Origin: Pomphorhynchus laevis
Lineage: Eukaryota > Acanthocephala > Palaeacanthocephala > Echinorhynchida > Pomphorhynchidae
Direction of reading: 5' to 3'
NCBI GenBank assembly: GCA_012934845.2
Contig: WNNJ02003331.1
Coordinates: 52,907-116,906, forward strand
DNA: 64,000 nucleotides
Below are positions 11,876 through 22,377 of the stretch, piece after piece; positions within the stretch are counted from its first letter, which is position 1; each line of letters opens with the position of its first letter. The translations under genes and the position numbers were made by a program. Below the pieces are notes generated by a model. It was not told where the DNA came from. It did not search any database and saw only the letters and a list, made by a program, of their open reading frames with translations.

Positions 11876-12790
11876 CATATATAAAATTGCTATATTCAGA
11901 TATTAATTTCACCAAATTATTTAATTAGAAATTACTTCAAACAAACATAACACGACAATTAATTAGGTCCAATGTATTATATTAAAAGATATCAATAAAG
12001 ATTGCCAATAAAAATAAATCATGTTGCTCTTTTAATTCGATCGCCAGTTTTGTTTTGGAGTTTATATTCAGGGTTAATACATATTTTGTGATATGGAAAC
12101 ATAAAAATATATTTGAGAATATTTGAAGCGTTTATTAAATGCTAAATTATATTTTTATGATAAAAGCTTAAATATGAATCTATATATTGTGATATTCCAC
12201 CAATATACACACATTTCGGCGTTATTTTTCCGGATATATTCTTTCATTGAAGATTATTAATTTTATTTTGAAATTTCTGAATAGAGGAAGAGCTGTCGTA
12301 AAGAAGTTAGCAGTAACTATTTAAATATAACGTTAATATCTTGTGATAAATATCTTAAATATATGGAAACTATAAATTATGTTATAGAATATTTAAAGCG
12401 TTTATTAAATGTTAAAATATTCTTTATTAATAAACATATCAAATTAGTTCATTTATTGCATAGTTTTACCATTTAAAAGAGTTATGTTAAAGTATTTTGC
12501 TAAGTTTATTGAAATAATTTTAAATTAAATAATTTTAATATTTCCCTAGTATTTGATTTGTCCTATAAATACACTATTTAATCCTAATAATTTTGTTTCA
12601 AAGCGTTTATTATCAGCGTTGATATTTTGGCGAACAGAAAATAACTTCATGTTACTGTAAAAGTTGTAAAAAAGCGATTTTTTCTTTTAATACGAAAGAA
12701 TATTAAAATGGTTTAATTATCAGCAAATCTAAATATGAGCAACATTAAATGGAATTATTATTTTACTAGCAACATTATTTGGATGAAGTA
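11876..12790 (+). repeat. Dispersed repeat, copy C of three
   Basis: Begins at the point equivalent to about 10264 in copy B, so it lacks the first ~135 bp, and runs to ggatgaagt like copy B. It differs from A and B by scattered substitutions and small indels, so it is somewhat older or less constrained. Confidence 0.8.
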
Positions 12791-14311
12791 TACATTCTAA
12801 TTTATTCTGTTAGATTACATTCATGCGCCATCTAATCCTATGTTTAGGATTAACACAAGAAAATTTCTTTATATAAATTTTTACAACGTTTCGCTCATAC
12901 ACAGTGAATTTTTTCAAGATAGTGGTTTTTATCTAAATTTTATCGTATGGATAATATATTATACCTAAGCATATGATTTCAAATTATAATTTATTATTAA
13001 TTAATTGTATTATTAATAACATTTATAAATACAAATTATAATTTATTAATTTATGATAAATTGGGATTTATTTAGGATTTCAATTCTAAATCCCAATTCG
13101 GATTTTGGATAATAATTTTCTTTATCTCCTGTTTTCGGCTGATCAAATTCAACAAATCGGAAAGACACGATAATTATCAGATAAATTTTTCGTTTATGAA
13201 TATTAATTTAAAAGTTTAGGTGTAAAAGTACTGAGAAATAAATATTCTGACTTCTATAATTTGTATTCAAAAAAGCGCAATATAATGATAGTCTATTGAA
13301 GATAATCCATCCAACGATGGATTAGAAATGAAACAAATTGCATATCTGCTATATCACTATGTCAAACCTAAGTGAAATTATGAAATGAGCAAAACATAAT
13401 ATTAAGCGAACTAGAATAAGAAAACCAATAGATATTATAGCAATCAAAGAATAAACCACACCTTGCATGCGTTAAATGCAAGGTATGTGTGGAATGCAAC
13501 AGGGAAAATTTAAGACAGCACATGTATTCTCCTGTAAAGCAGAGATCTTTGCAACTAATCCCACAATCATTAGAACGGCCCAATCGTAGAGGAATTATCA
13601 AAAAAGCTGGGAAAAGTATGCTATGATCTACAACATGAGTCATATCTACAACTAGTGCCGAATAATGTCCTATTTACTCATTCTTCCATAAATCGTATAA
13701 AAGATGCACGCGCTGATATTTCATGTCACTGTTTACTTGGTCATTCGACGGGCAGTCAAATATCTTGATTTGTTGCTAAAATTGTCATAAGCGTCATTCT
13801 TTCGGAACTATTCAAAAAGTTATGCACTAAGACATTTGATTTGTGGCATTAATTGATCATTTAACATAGCAATACAAGCAATTAGCATAACGAACTGAAA
13901 TTCTTCAGGAATGCCGTTTATTAAATTCTTGTTTTATCTTTAGATATTACCAAACGTCAAGCTCACAAAGTATAAATTCAATTATTTCTTCCATTCTGAA
14001 ATTAATTGATCTTTAACTCAGCCATATCAATATCACTTCTTACGTGATCATCAAAAAAGAATCTTTTCATAAACCACACCTTATTATAAACTTTTGCACT
14101 TATTTGCTGTGCCAAAATCATATTTAATGAAGCAAAAATTAGTTTGAATTTGTATTTCATTTTGAATTGCTTATAGAAAAAATTTAAAGCTATCGCAAAT
14201 AGTAATTTATTATTAAAGGAAAAGTGATAGTCTTTGCAATTCGGTGTCCATATTTTACGAACATTCCGAAAGTTTGTTTCTCCTATCACCCTCTGATACC
14301 CAGACTATAGA
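12791..14311. other. Spacer, possible undetected exons
   Basis: Mostly AT-rich. A hairpin (ccacac-cttgcat with atgcaagg-ta-tgtgtgg) lies at about 13457-13494. Around 13500-13800 base composition is less AT-rich and a plus-strand frame has short readable stretches, but I recognise nothing. Splice-like tttag and cttatag strings near 13945 and 14170 could mark small exons of the candidate gene that follows; I could not assemble a convincing model. Confidence 0.35.
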
Positions 14312-14563
14312 TCGGAATCGTGGATTTAATAGGTTTAATAAATATTTTTCGAATATTAATGTACTCGTTTGATGGTAACCTATCGATCTGGAAAAATATT
14401 GAATATATTATTTATAGTACCAACAATATTGTTTGTTCCCTGTATATTGTTGATACACCATAAATATACATATCTTATCGAACTGCGATTGAATTCGGAA
14501 ATGTCTTCGTACGATGAACACGAAAGCATGCTGACCTCGGTTTCGCCTCAGACATACTTATAG
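14312..14563 (+). CDS. Possible last two exons of an unidentified membrane protein gene
   Basis: Exon 14312-14373 (after an acceptor-like ctatag) and exon 14419-14563 (after ttatttatag) join in frame if the 45-bp intron gtaacc...ttatag is removed; the length matches the 48-49 bp introns of the selenoprotein W gene. The joined product starts IGIVDLIGLINIFRIL, contains a second hydrophobic run (ILFVPCILLI), then a polar tail ending SVSPQTYL and a TAG stop. It resembles the last transmembrane segments and cytosolic tail of a multi-pass protein. I do not recognise the family and upstream exons were not found. Confidence 0.35.
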
Positions 14564-14652
14564 TTGTTCGCTCATTAATAGTATTTGCATCTGGATCGCC
14601 ACTCTTATTCGAATACTTGAGTGTTACCACTTTTAACAATGTAGCAGTAGAC

Positions 14653-16676
14653 CAGTGCTTCTCAAACAGTGCGCCCTAGACATTTGTAATGTGCGCCCTG
14701 AACATTTCTTTATATTTTAAAAATTAGATTTTTTAAACATTAGATTTGTCATTAGTTTTCTATCTAATGTTGAAAATTTATATTTTAATTTATTTTATAT
14801 TTTTCCGTCATTTTTCAAATAAGATATAATTTTTTTATATATTCAGGGGTCAATGCAATCAAATTACAAGAGCCCCGAAGAGTCTTCCAATGATCCAAAG
14901 CCAACTAAAATAGAAAATGAAAGAGATAAGATTGATCAAGAAAAACATCTAAATTACAGTGCTGGTTTGATTCTACATAAAGGTGATACATCTGTGAATT
15001 CAACATCCAATTTAAGTAAAATACAAGTTAAAATCAAAGAGAAAATACAACAAAAGTTATCTAAGTTTTGGATTTTATTGGTCAGAATATCTTGACAATC
15101 CGGAGCCCGTATGTCTTATTTGTGGAGAAAGAATGTCAAATGAATCAAGGCTACCCAGTAAACTCGGTGAACATTTAAAAGGTAAAAACCCCGAGTTGCA
15201 AGATAAACCCGTCAGTTACTTCATGAGAATTTTCGACCAGCAAAAAAAACAGGAAAATATTTTAAAAGTTTAGTAACAGTTTCAAAGAAAGCACAAGCTG
15301 CTTCATACAAAGTTTCAGAATTGATGGTAAAAAACATGAAAGCACATACTCTCGGAGAATCTCTTATCTTACCGGCTTGTCAAATGATTGTTAGTACTAT
15401 GTTAGGAGAAAATACAGCTAAGAAAATCAATATGATTCCGCTTTCTGATGATAATGTTAATAGGCGTATTTCGGATATGTCTTCTGATATTAAAGAGAAT
15501 GTCTGAGTAAGAAAACTTCAGAATTCCAATTTTGCACTTCAAGTGGATGAAACAACTGACACCATAAACAAGATACAACTTATAGCATTTGTCCGTTTCA
15601 TTAACGAAAATTAAATAGCAAATTAATTCCTTTTTTGTAAAGAACTAAGTCTAACATCTAAAGGAGAAGACGTATTCAATATATTAAACAGTTACTTTAA
15701 AAGATGGCATTTATTATGAATGTCTTGTGTGGGTATTTGTGTTAATGGTGCTACTTATATGATAGGTTGCGACAAAGGTCTTATAGCTTTTATGAAAAAA
15801 AGCAAAATAATAACATTATTGTAACTCATTGCTTCCTTTACAGAGAGGCTTTAATGTCCAAAACGTTAGATACAAACTTAAGAGAGGTCTTAGATCAAGT
15901 AGTGAGTATGGTTAATTTTATCAAAACGAGACCAGTTAAATCACGAATATTCGAAAATATATGCATAAATATGGAATCTCAACATCGGAGATTACTTTTA
16001 CACACTGAAGTTAGGTGGCTATTCAGGGGAAAGGTTCTTAACCGTGTAAATGAGCTACGAGAAGAACTTATTATTTTCTTTGAAGAATTGCAGCAACCGA
16101 TTTTTTCAAAACTTCTTAAATGTGAATTATGGATAGCAAAATTAGAATACTCAGCTTCTATTTTTCAACATCTCAACGGTTGAACTCTAGTATGCAGGGA
16201 AAAGAGGAGAATATTCTTACATCTACGGACAAAATGCAAGCATGTAAAAAGTTAAACATTTGGAAGAACAAAGTAATGGAGGGCAGCCTTGAAATCTTTC
16301 CCTTTATAAGAATTACAAGAAAAAGTGAACTTCTCCCTATGATTGGGATTCATTTATCAGTTCTAGAAGAGGGATTGATGCACTACTTTCCATCAATTGA
16401 CACTACTCAGTACGATTGAACCAGAAATCCTTTTATTGAATCTTCAAAGGATCCATCTTTAACGCTCAAAGAGCTTGAGGACCTGGCTGATATATCCTCT
16501 GATCGAGGATTAAACCCTCTGATCGTGGAATAATGATAAAATTCAAGGAAAAATCTATCGAAGAATTTTGGCTAACAATAAAAGACGAATATGTGGAAAT
16601 CTCAAAAAAAGCGATTGCTATTTTGTTACAATTTTCAACATCGTATTTATGTGAACAAGGATTTTCATCTCTCGCA
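14653..16676 (+). mobile_element. hAT-family DNA transposon, 3'-truncated copy
   Basis: Begins with the hAT-type terminal inverted repeat CAGTGCTTCTCAAAC and stays closely similar to the copy at 34208-36494 until about 16676, where the similarity stops; the 3' inverted repeat is missing. Coding remains are a BED-type zinc finger (CLICGE with a downstream H-x-KG block; 15110-15190), a ZBED5/SCAND3-like middle (LLLHTEVRWLF at about 15990) and the C-terminal LCEQGFSS block (about 16645). Frames at 14853-15095, 15321-15506, 15767-16183 and 16129-16419 are separated by stops: TGA after DIKENV at 15504, TAA at 15612, and TGA after FQHLNG at 16181. Most are shared with the other copy. Confidence 0.85.
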
Positions 16677-17499
16677 TGACTTGTGATTATTTAATATAAT
16701 ATAATTATATTAGTGATCGTCAGCCAACATCAAAAGAACCGAAACGTGAAATATACGTATTGGATCAGTAGCCGATGAGGTTCACCAATATTATAATTAT
16801 TGATATAATTATTGTTAAAAAATGGACACTTATAAAAGTAAGCTTTGATCAAGCCCAACCTGCAGTATTTTCGTATTAACAGAACTCAATAATAAGTCAT
16901 TATTAATTTATAATTAATTATAAAACAATTAATTAATCTAGTTTATAATTTTTATCATTGCCTTAATCCATTTTTATTCTGATATGACAATGAAATAATC
17001 CCTTTTTATTTCAATTATTAAATTTACTACCAAATAACTCCTATATACCGTCTCTAAAAAGGTATATATAAATAAGTACAAGGTAGCTGTAAAATGTTTA
17101 GCAAAAATATCGGAAATGATTAAATTTTCAAGAATAATATATAAATGGAAAATTTGTATCTAAATCGAAAAACTTGTTCAACACTACACACTTCTAATAA
17201 CCAAATAATAACAGGTTCATAAAAAATATTAAAAAATAAAATATAAATCGTAAATTAAATGTGTATCACGGACAAATGTTTTTTTTTCGGGATAACAAAT
17301 AAACTATTTTATTAGCTCGGGAATACTGAAAAACCATCAGATTAAGTAATATATTATGTATCATGTATTATGCGTTATGCATTATGCGTTATGCACTTGC
17401 AAATACTATCTAAAAGAGGAATAATGTGTGATCAACGCTTTGATCAACCCTTTTCATATACCGTTTAGTTTCATATTCTTATCATAATAAATGGAAATT
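16677..17499. other. AT-rich spacer around the isolated hammerhead-like copy
   Basis: Apart from the ~80-bp repeat at 16712-16791, nothing is recognisable. A short array of gcgttatgcatt-type words at 17365-17395 is a minor microsatellite. Confidence 0.5.
16735..16784 (+). ncRNA. Hammerhead-like motif, copy 1 of family 2
   Basis: GAACC (16736-16740) pairs with GGTTC (16779-16783) as stem II. GAAA (16741-16744) is followed by an ACGT/ACGT stem III hairpin and the NUH triplet GTA (16757-16759), then a short segment and the core CCGATGA (16772-16778, expected CTGATGA). In this layout stem II is the open stem. One core position is off the consensus. The ~80 bp around it recurs at 17769-17848. Confidence 0.6.
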
Positions 17500-17790
17500 G
17501 TATTGTGATATTCGAATATTTTTAAATTATACAAAACTAATATACATTTATTTTAATATCGTAAAAATAAACTTAAAATTAGGAAACATCCTGGATATGA
17601 CTAGTTTGAAAATTAAAAGAAATTGCGACTATATTTATGTTTCGAAATTGAAGGTAGAACCTTTTAACCATACCAGTTAAACTTGCGATCATAAGTGATT
17701 TCAATTAAATTTGCAAAATGCAAAAAGTCTTTCATTCAATATAGTAGTCTTTAAAGCAGACGAGTCGAGTGATCGTCAGCCAACATCAAA

Positions 17791-17840
17791 AGAACTGAAA
17801 CGTGAAATATACGTATTGGATCAGTAGCCAATGAGGTTCA
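17791..17840 (+). ncRNA. Hammerhead-like motif, copy 2 of family 2
   Basis: Stem II is GAACT (17792-17796) with GGTTC (17835-17839), the end pair being U-G. GAAA is at 17797-17800, an ACGT/ACGT stem III hairpin follows, the triplet GTA is at 17813-17815, and the core is CCAATGA (17828-17834, expected CTGATGA). Two core positions are off the consensus, so this copy is unlikely to cleave. Confidence 0.6.
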
Positions 17841-18179
17841 CCAATACTAAAATGTAGCGTACTGCTGTTGGCTTATAGATAGGATTCAAGTAGCGTGCAG
17901 AACAAAAAATAGTCATCAAAATTTAAATTGTAACAATGACTGCACAGGTATATCAACTTACAGTTAGGAAACAAACTATAGATGACTAGTTTGATAATAG
18001 TAATCATTAAGAAAAATATGTAGGGTTTCAAATTGAAGGTTGCACTTCTACCAACGTTGTTTTTATTTGAAATCATAAATGATTTCAATTAAATTTGCGA
18101 AATGTTAGTCGCAAGTCTTTTATTAAATCTAATTGCCAATAAAAGCAGACGAGTCGAGTGATCTTTAGTGATCTTAAAA

Positions 18180-18216
18180 AGACTGAAACGTAAAACGTAA
18201 GTACCTAATGAGGTCT
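18180..18216 (+). ncRNA. Hammerhead-like motif, copy 3 of family 2
   Basis: Stem II is AGACT (18180-18184) with GGTCT (18212-18216). GAAA is at 18185-18188, ACGT/ACGT stem III with an AAA loop at 18188-18198, triplet GTA at 18197-18199 and core CTAATGA (18205-18211). Relative to copy 1, two stem II pairs have changed on both strands (A-U to G-C and G-C to A-U). Stem I is reduced to five nucleotides. Confidence 0.6.
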
Positions 18217-18440
18217 GATAAGTAGCGGATAAAAATTGATAAATATAAATATTAAAATTGTTAATAGTTCTCACTTTTAAGAGCTCATACTGAACAATGG
18301 GATTCAAAGTCTGGAACATTTCCAAACATCCCAGAAGGCAAAGACATGATCATATTTTAACAAGATAATTGTTAAATTTAAATTTGCACGAGTTGTTTGT
18401 TTTGAACATTTGATTTTTTATTTATACTCAAGTAAATCAT

Positions 18441-19135
18441 TTATATTTATTATATTATTTTAATTTATTATTTATAAAATATGAAGTTACAAGTATAGTG
18501 AAAGACTTTCGTCTTACATTTTGCAAATTTGACAATATTATTTGACAATGACCCAGTGAAGCTTTTTAAGCATTATCCTGATATATAGCTGTTATATTGT
18601 TGTGAATGCTGAGCATGACCTTTATGGTCATAGCTCTGTATTTTTAATACTTCGAGAAGTTTTGTTAAAAAGCCACCGCAGCCTTTCGGCTTGAGGCAAA
18701 ATACAATTAAAAGCAATCGTGTTATTTTTACCTTAGATTTCTATCTTAGATTTTGACAATGACCCGGTGAAATTTTTACAGAAACGTGAAAATTTTATAT
18801 CTACAGTATAATTTTGTGTATGACTATCTACAGTAAAGCGATTAAAAACTATATCGTCATACAAAAACTATGTGCTATATCTGAAATATGTGTCTGACTT
18901 TTAAATATAAAATTATGAAATTTTCATTTTAAATTGATTTTACAGCAACTTGTTTTATCAATATTTTGTAAATAGGAAATTGATCATCAAAAAATGAAAT
19001 TTTATTTGCTAGAAAATGATAAATACAAGACGATTCATGATGATTACAAAACATTTCAGTAAGCACCAGTCATACAGACGTCATGATATAATTATTCAGC
19101 AGAAGAACCTAAATACAACATTAATTTATTAATAA
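18441..19135. other. Spacer with small hairpins
   Basis: A hairpin gagc-atgacc-tttat-ggtcat-a-gctc lies at about 18613-18640, and a 22-base string (ttgacaatgaccc followed by a/g and gtgaa) occurs at about 18541 and 18754. No gene or known RNA family is recognised. Confidence 0.45.
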
Positions 19136-19411
19136 TTTAATATTAAATAATATTTTAATTTGAATTAAAAATATAATAAATACATTTGAGTCTGCTTGAT
19201 TATTGTGCATATTGCTGGAATTATTATAGATTAAAGGAAAAAAGTTTTATTTTGTTATCAAGCTTTCGATATTAATAATTTAATATTAAATAATATTTTA
19301 ATTCGAATTAAAAATATAATAAATACATTTGAGTCTGCTTGATTATTGTGCATATTGCTGGAATTATTATAGATTAAAGGAAAAAAGTTTTATTTTGTTA
19401 TCAAGCTTTCG
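19136..19411. repeat. 143-bp tandem duplication
   Basis: Two nearly identical direct copies; gagtctgcttgattattg occurs at 19188 and 19331. Each ends with atcaagctttcga. A recent local duplication with no coding content. Confidence 0.9.
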
Positions 19412-20189
19412 ACGTGAATCAGATCTAAACGATCGAATGCAAAATAAACCTTTTTTCCTTGAGTCCACATTAAATTAATTTAAATCACTAATAATTGCAA
19501 GCATCTGTCTAATACTTCGAATTTCTTTGCAGAGTCCAAAAATTTAGTTTCATTATTTAGTTAAATTCCGCTTAATTTTTTACATCAAAATTTAGATTTA
19601 TAAATTAGCGCATTTACATACAACTCAAATTTATACATTTATACTTTTCAAAATTATAAAAATAAATCAAATTGTTTCATTTATACAATTATATTTAAAT
19701 GTTAAATAATTCACTTGATTTCTTAAACGCACTTGAGATTAATAAATATGTGCATGGATTTATATTCACCAGCCTTTTCCTTAATTGACATATAACTATT
19801 AATTTCCTTAATTACGGAACATTGCAAAATACATTTTGGTATATTTTTCTACACAAAAAGTCGAGGAAGGAAACAATCCGAAGATAGATAATCCTGTAAA
19901 TAAACAGCCAAACGTTAAATTAATAAAGAAATCAATTGATTCATTAAACAATTTTACTTTGGTCTTGACATTTCATCTTTTATTTTCCCGTTTTTTTGGC
20001 GTTTACTTGATTGCTTTTAATTTATTTAATTAAAATTAATTTCATGTAACTAATTTATTGTAAAAATAAATTCATGAAAATGTAAATTAATATAAGCAAT
20101 TTACATTAATATATTAATGTAAATCAATACAAATGTAATATTTAACTTACAACTGTAAATTAAATATTAATTACATAATATTACATTTT
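19412..20189. other. AT-rich spacer, no gene seen
   Basis: Low-complexity AT-rich DNA. The plus-strand frame at 19836-20033 shows no recognisable domain and I do not call it a gene. Confidence 0.5.
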
Positions 20190-20720
20190 GTTAGTTTGAA
20201 TCATTCCGTTGATTTTGAAAATGCATGCATTTTATCATTTGAAAGTAACTTGTTATCTCGCATTATTCAAGAAGCGTATTTTATGCAAAAGGAACTTAAT
20301 TTAATACTTAATAATAAATCTGATTTCAACCTTTAATTAAATTATAATTAATTATTCTAATATTATATTATTTTAATTTTTCTTATTCGTTTGTTTTATC
20401 ATGGTTTTAAGATTTTGTTTTGTTGTAGTTTAAATAATATTTATAATTACTCTATTATTTGTTAAGCGTATTAAACAACATAATTAAAATGTACGTAATG
20501 AAACCAATCCTAGTGCTGTTGCCCAGCATTTTGTGAGTTTGAATCATTCCGTTGATTTTGAAAATGCATCTATTTTATCATTTGAAAGTAACTTGTTATC
20601 TCGCATTATTCAAGAAGCGTATTTTATTAAAATAGAACCTAATTTAATGCTTATAATAAATCCGATTACAACCTTCAATCAAATTATAATTAATTATTAT
20701 AATATTACATTATTTTAATT
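20190..20720 (+). pseudogene. Two tandem fragments of a Penelope-type GIY-YIG endonuclease tail
   Basis: The frame from 20488 to 20718 reads through an AVAQHF block, LNHSVDFENA, and an RIIQEAYFIK block: the order seen at the C-terminus of PLE GIY-YIG endonucleases (a HSFDFDN-like motif, then an R-x2-x-EA-x-x-I helix). A second, more decayed copy lies at 20195-20340, and the following AT-rich 3' sequence is repeated as well, so the fragments are in direct tandem. The RT-bearing PLE copies elsewhere in the window lack this domain at their C-terminus, so at least two PLE lineages may be present. Confidence 0.65.
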
Positions 20721-21801
20721 TTTTAATTCACATGTTTTTATCAATTAATTCAAATATATTCTATAAATGAATTACTTTTGCACTGTGTTGGATTTTATGA
20801 GTTTTCTGTAATAATTATAAAAATCCTGATTTTGCATTTTTTGAAAGATAAGATTTAAGAAACTTATCACAAATTTTTCTTTTAGAAAACAATTGCCTTA
20901 TGAATTTTTCAATTCGTTTCTTTTATCATTGTTGTTAGATTTTGTTTTGTTGTAGATTAAATCATAATTACTCTATTATTACATTATTTTAATTTTTCAA
21001 TTCGTATGTTTTTATCAATTTTTTATAATTTTGTTTCTATTTTCTTTATGATTTTGTTTTTTATTTTTCTTTCCTTATTTGTTTGTTTTAAAAATATGTG
21101 ATGTTCAATTTATGTAGTATGCATGTTTCGTTTTTCGGTATTTACTTTTTTAAATAGAAATGCGGGGCACATCAATGCTTGTACTTGTGCATAAATGTTA
21201 AAAAATTGAAATTTTGTGAACATTTCATTGTAATCCTGATAATGATAGCAGGAGTCATCGAAATATTGACTGTTTTAAAATAAAGGGAACTTGTATTCTT
21301 CTTTGTTCCAGCCTTTAAGTTTAAGCTTTTAATATAAATTATTATTACTATTTCAACAACATACAAAAGCATAACTTATTTAGCTTAATTGGCTTATTGT
21401 AAAAAATACAATAAAAGCAAATTAATAAAAAATAGTGATTACCAAATTCAATTTATTTTTTTATTAAAAATAAAATTATTTTGAGTAAAACGATATAATT
21501 ATGGAATGACAAATCAGTAATCATTGGCAACTTGAAATAAATTACATTTTAATCTAACATTTACTAAATTTAATTTTACTTAAATTAAACATTTCACAAT
21601 AAAAAGATTCTTTAATTTTTATAGACAAAACTTTTAAAGGCGTTTGAATGATCTCACATGCTTGGAAACAACATTTGTTTTCAAAATAAAAATAATTTTG
21701 TAGACTCTTAGATCTTAAAAATTTAATTATTTAAAATTATTATCAGATAATAGAAATGAAAATGAAAACAATTCCTTATATATTACTCACACAGAGTCAG
21801 C
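20721..21801. other. AT-rich spacer, includes expected 3' UTR of the selenoprotein W gene
   Basis: 20880-21060 repeats the AT-rich sequence that follows the PLE endonuclease tails. About 21400-21801 lies downstream of the minus-strand selenoprotein W stop codon and should hold its SECIS element if the gene is functional; I could not identify one with confidence by eye. Confidence 0.45.
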
Positions 21802-22133
21802 TTAATTGATTAATTGTTTGGAGACAGCATCGAAAACGTTTTTCAGCTTTGAATATGAATCAGGAAACCCCGATCCATTCCGTTTAGAGTGGATCAAAGC
21901 ACCATTTACATATACTTCGAAGAAGCCTGTTGATTTCTTAGTTGCTTCAAAACTCTAGAAAAAATACAATCAATTAGAATCATAATAGAAATAATAACGT
22001 ACGAATTCCAACTTGTCTGCCCCATACTTTTCAATAAGCGTCTCTTTCAATTCTTCATACTATAAATAAAATTTTAATTTTAATTCAAAAATTGAATTCG
22101 ATTTATACCTGTGGATCGTAATGTCATGCCCCG
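21802..22133 (-). CDS. SELENOW: Selenoprotein W (Rdx family), three spliced exons, in-frame UGA for selenocysteine
   Basis: Minus-strand exons are 22109-22133, 22003-22059 and 21802-21954, with 49- and 48-bp introns bounded by GT...AG. The first visible exon reads, after one base completing a codon, GGG GCA TGA CAT TAC: a G-A-U-H-Y stretch, so with a preceding TG the redox motif is CxxU as in SelW. Exon 2 encodes YEELKETLIEKYGADKLEF. Exon 3 contains STGFFEVYVNG and ALIHSKRNGSGF, the strongly conserved Rdx segments, and ends KQLIN then TAA. The 77 residues seen plus about 10 from a missing ~30-nt first exon equal the usual SelW length of about 87. The TGA at 22124-22126 sits exactly at the Sec position. 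SelW is a small cytosolic thioredoxin-fold redox protein. Exon 1 was not found; a CXC-type LINE lies just upstream, in or beyond intron 1. Confidence 0.82.
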
Positions 22134-22377
22134 CTAGAAAAAGATTTAAAAAACTAGTGAATTAATAAAAATAAATTTAATTCAAAACAATTAATTTTTC
22201 ATTATTTAAATGCATACAAAAAATATTAGAAATTATTAGATTAATAGTAATAATATATATTATTTATTATTAGATTAATTAATAATATAACTATAACTAT
22301 AATAAATCTATAAGTTATAACTATAACTATAATATAATAATGACTGGTTAAAAAATTGTCTTGATTATTGAATACTT
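22134..22377. other. AT-rich sequence, probably intron 1 of the selenoprotein W gene
   Basis: Begins (minus strand) with the acceptor tttttctag. It contains ataactat repeats around 22290-22340 and no recognisable first exon of SelW before the LINE fragment starts. Confidence 0.5.

Larger units (their letters stand above)
17500..18440 (+). repeat. Tandem repeat, about 390 bp units, with hammerhead-like motifs
   Basis: Two units in tandem, each holding in order a ttaggaaac stretch, gactagtttga, a caaattgaaggt-type stretch, gatttcaattaaatttgc, gcagacgagtcgagtgatc and then a hammerhead-like motif (17791-17840 and 18180-18216; spacing 388 bp). The region after the second motif continues to 18440 and matches 1.9-2.3 kb inverted. 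A repeat of a few hundred bp, tandem and dispersed, with a ribozyme-like core per unit and no protein, is the retrozyme pattern. Confidence 0.65.

Noticed and set aside
14002-14289. Minus-strand 95-codon frame ending AELKIN as a gene
   Set aside because: No recognisable domain, no splice or start context to support it, and Phe/Lys/Asn-rich as expected from AT-rich DNA. It is kept only as a faint possibility.
21230-21290. SECIS element for the selenoprotein W gene (minus strand, cgatgactcctg...caatgaaatg)
   Set aside because: An ATGA and a TGA flank a small stem, but helix II is only about five pairs and the apical AA is missing, so it does not meet the SECIS pattern.
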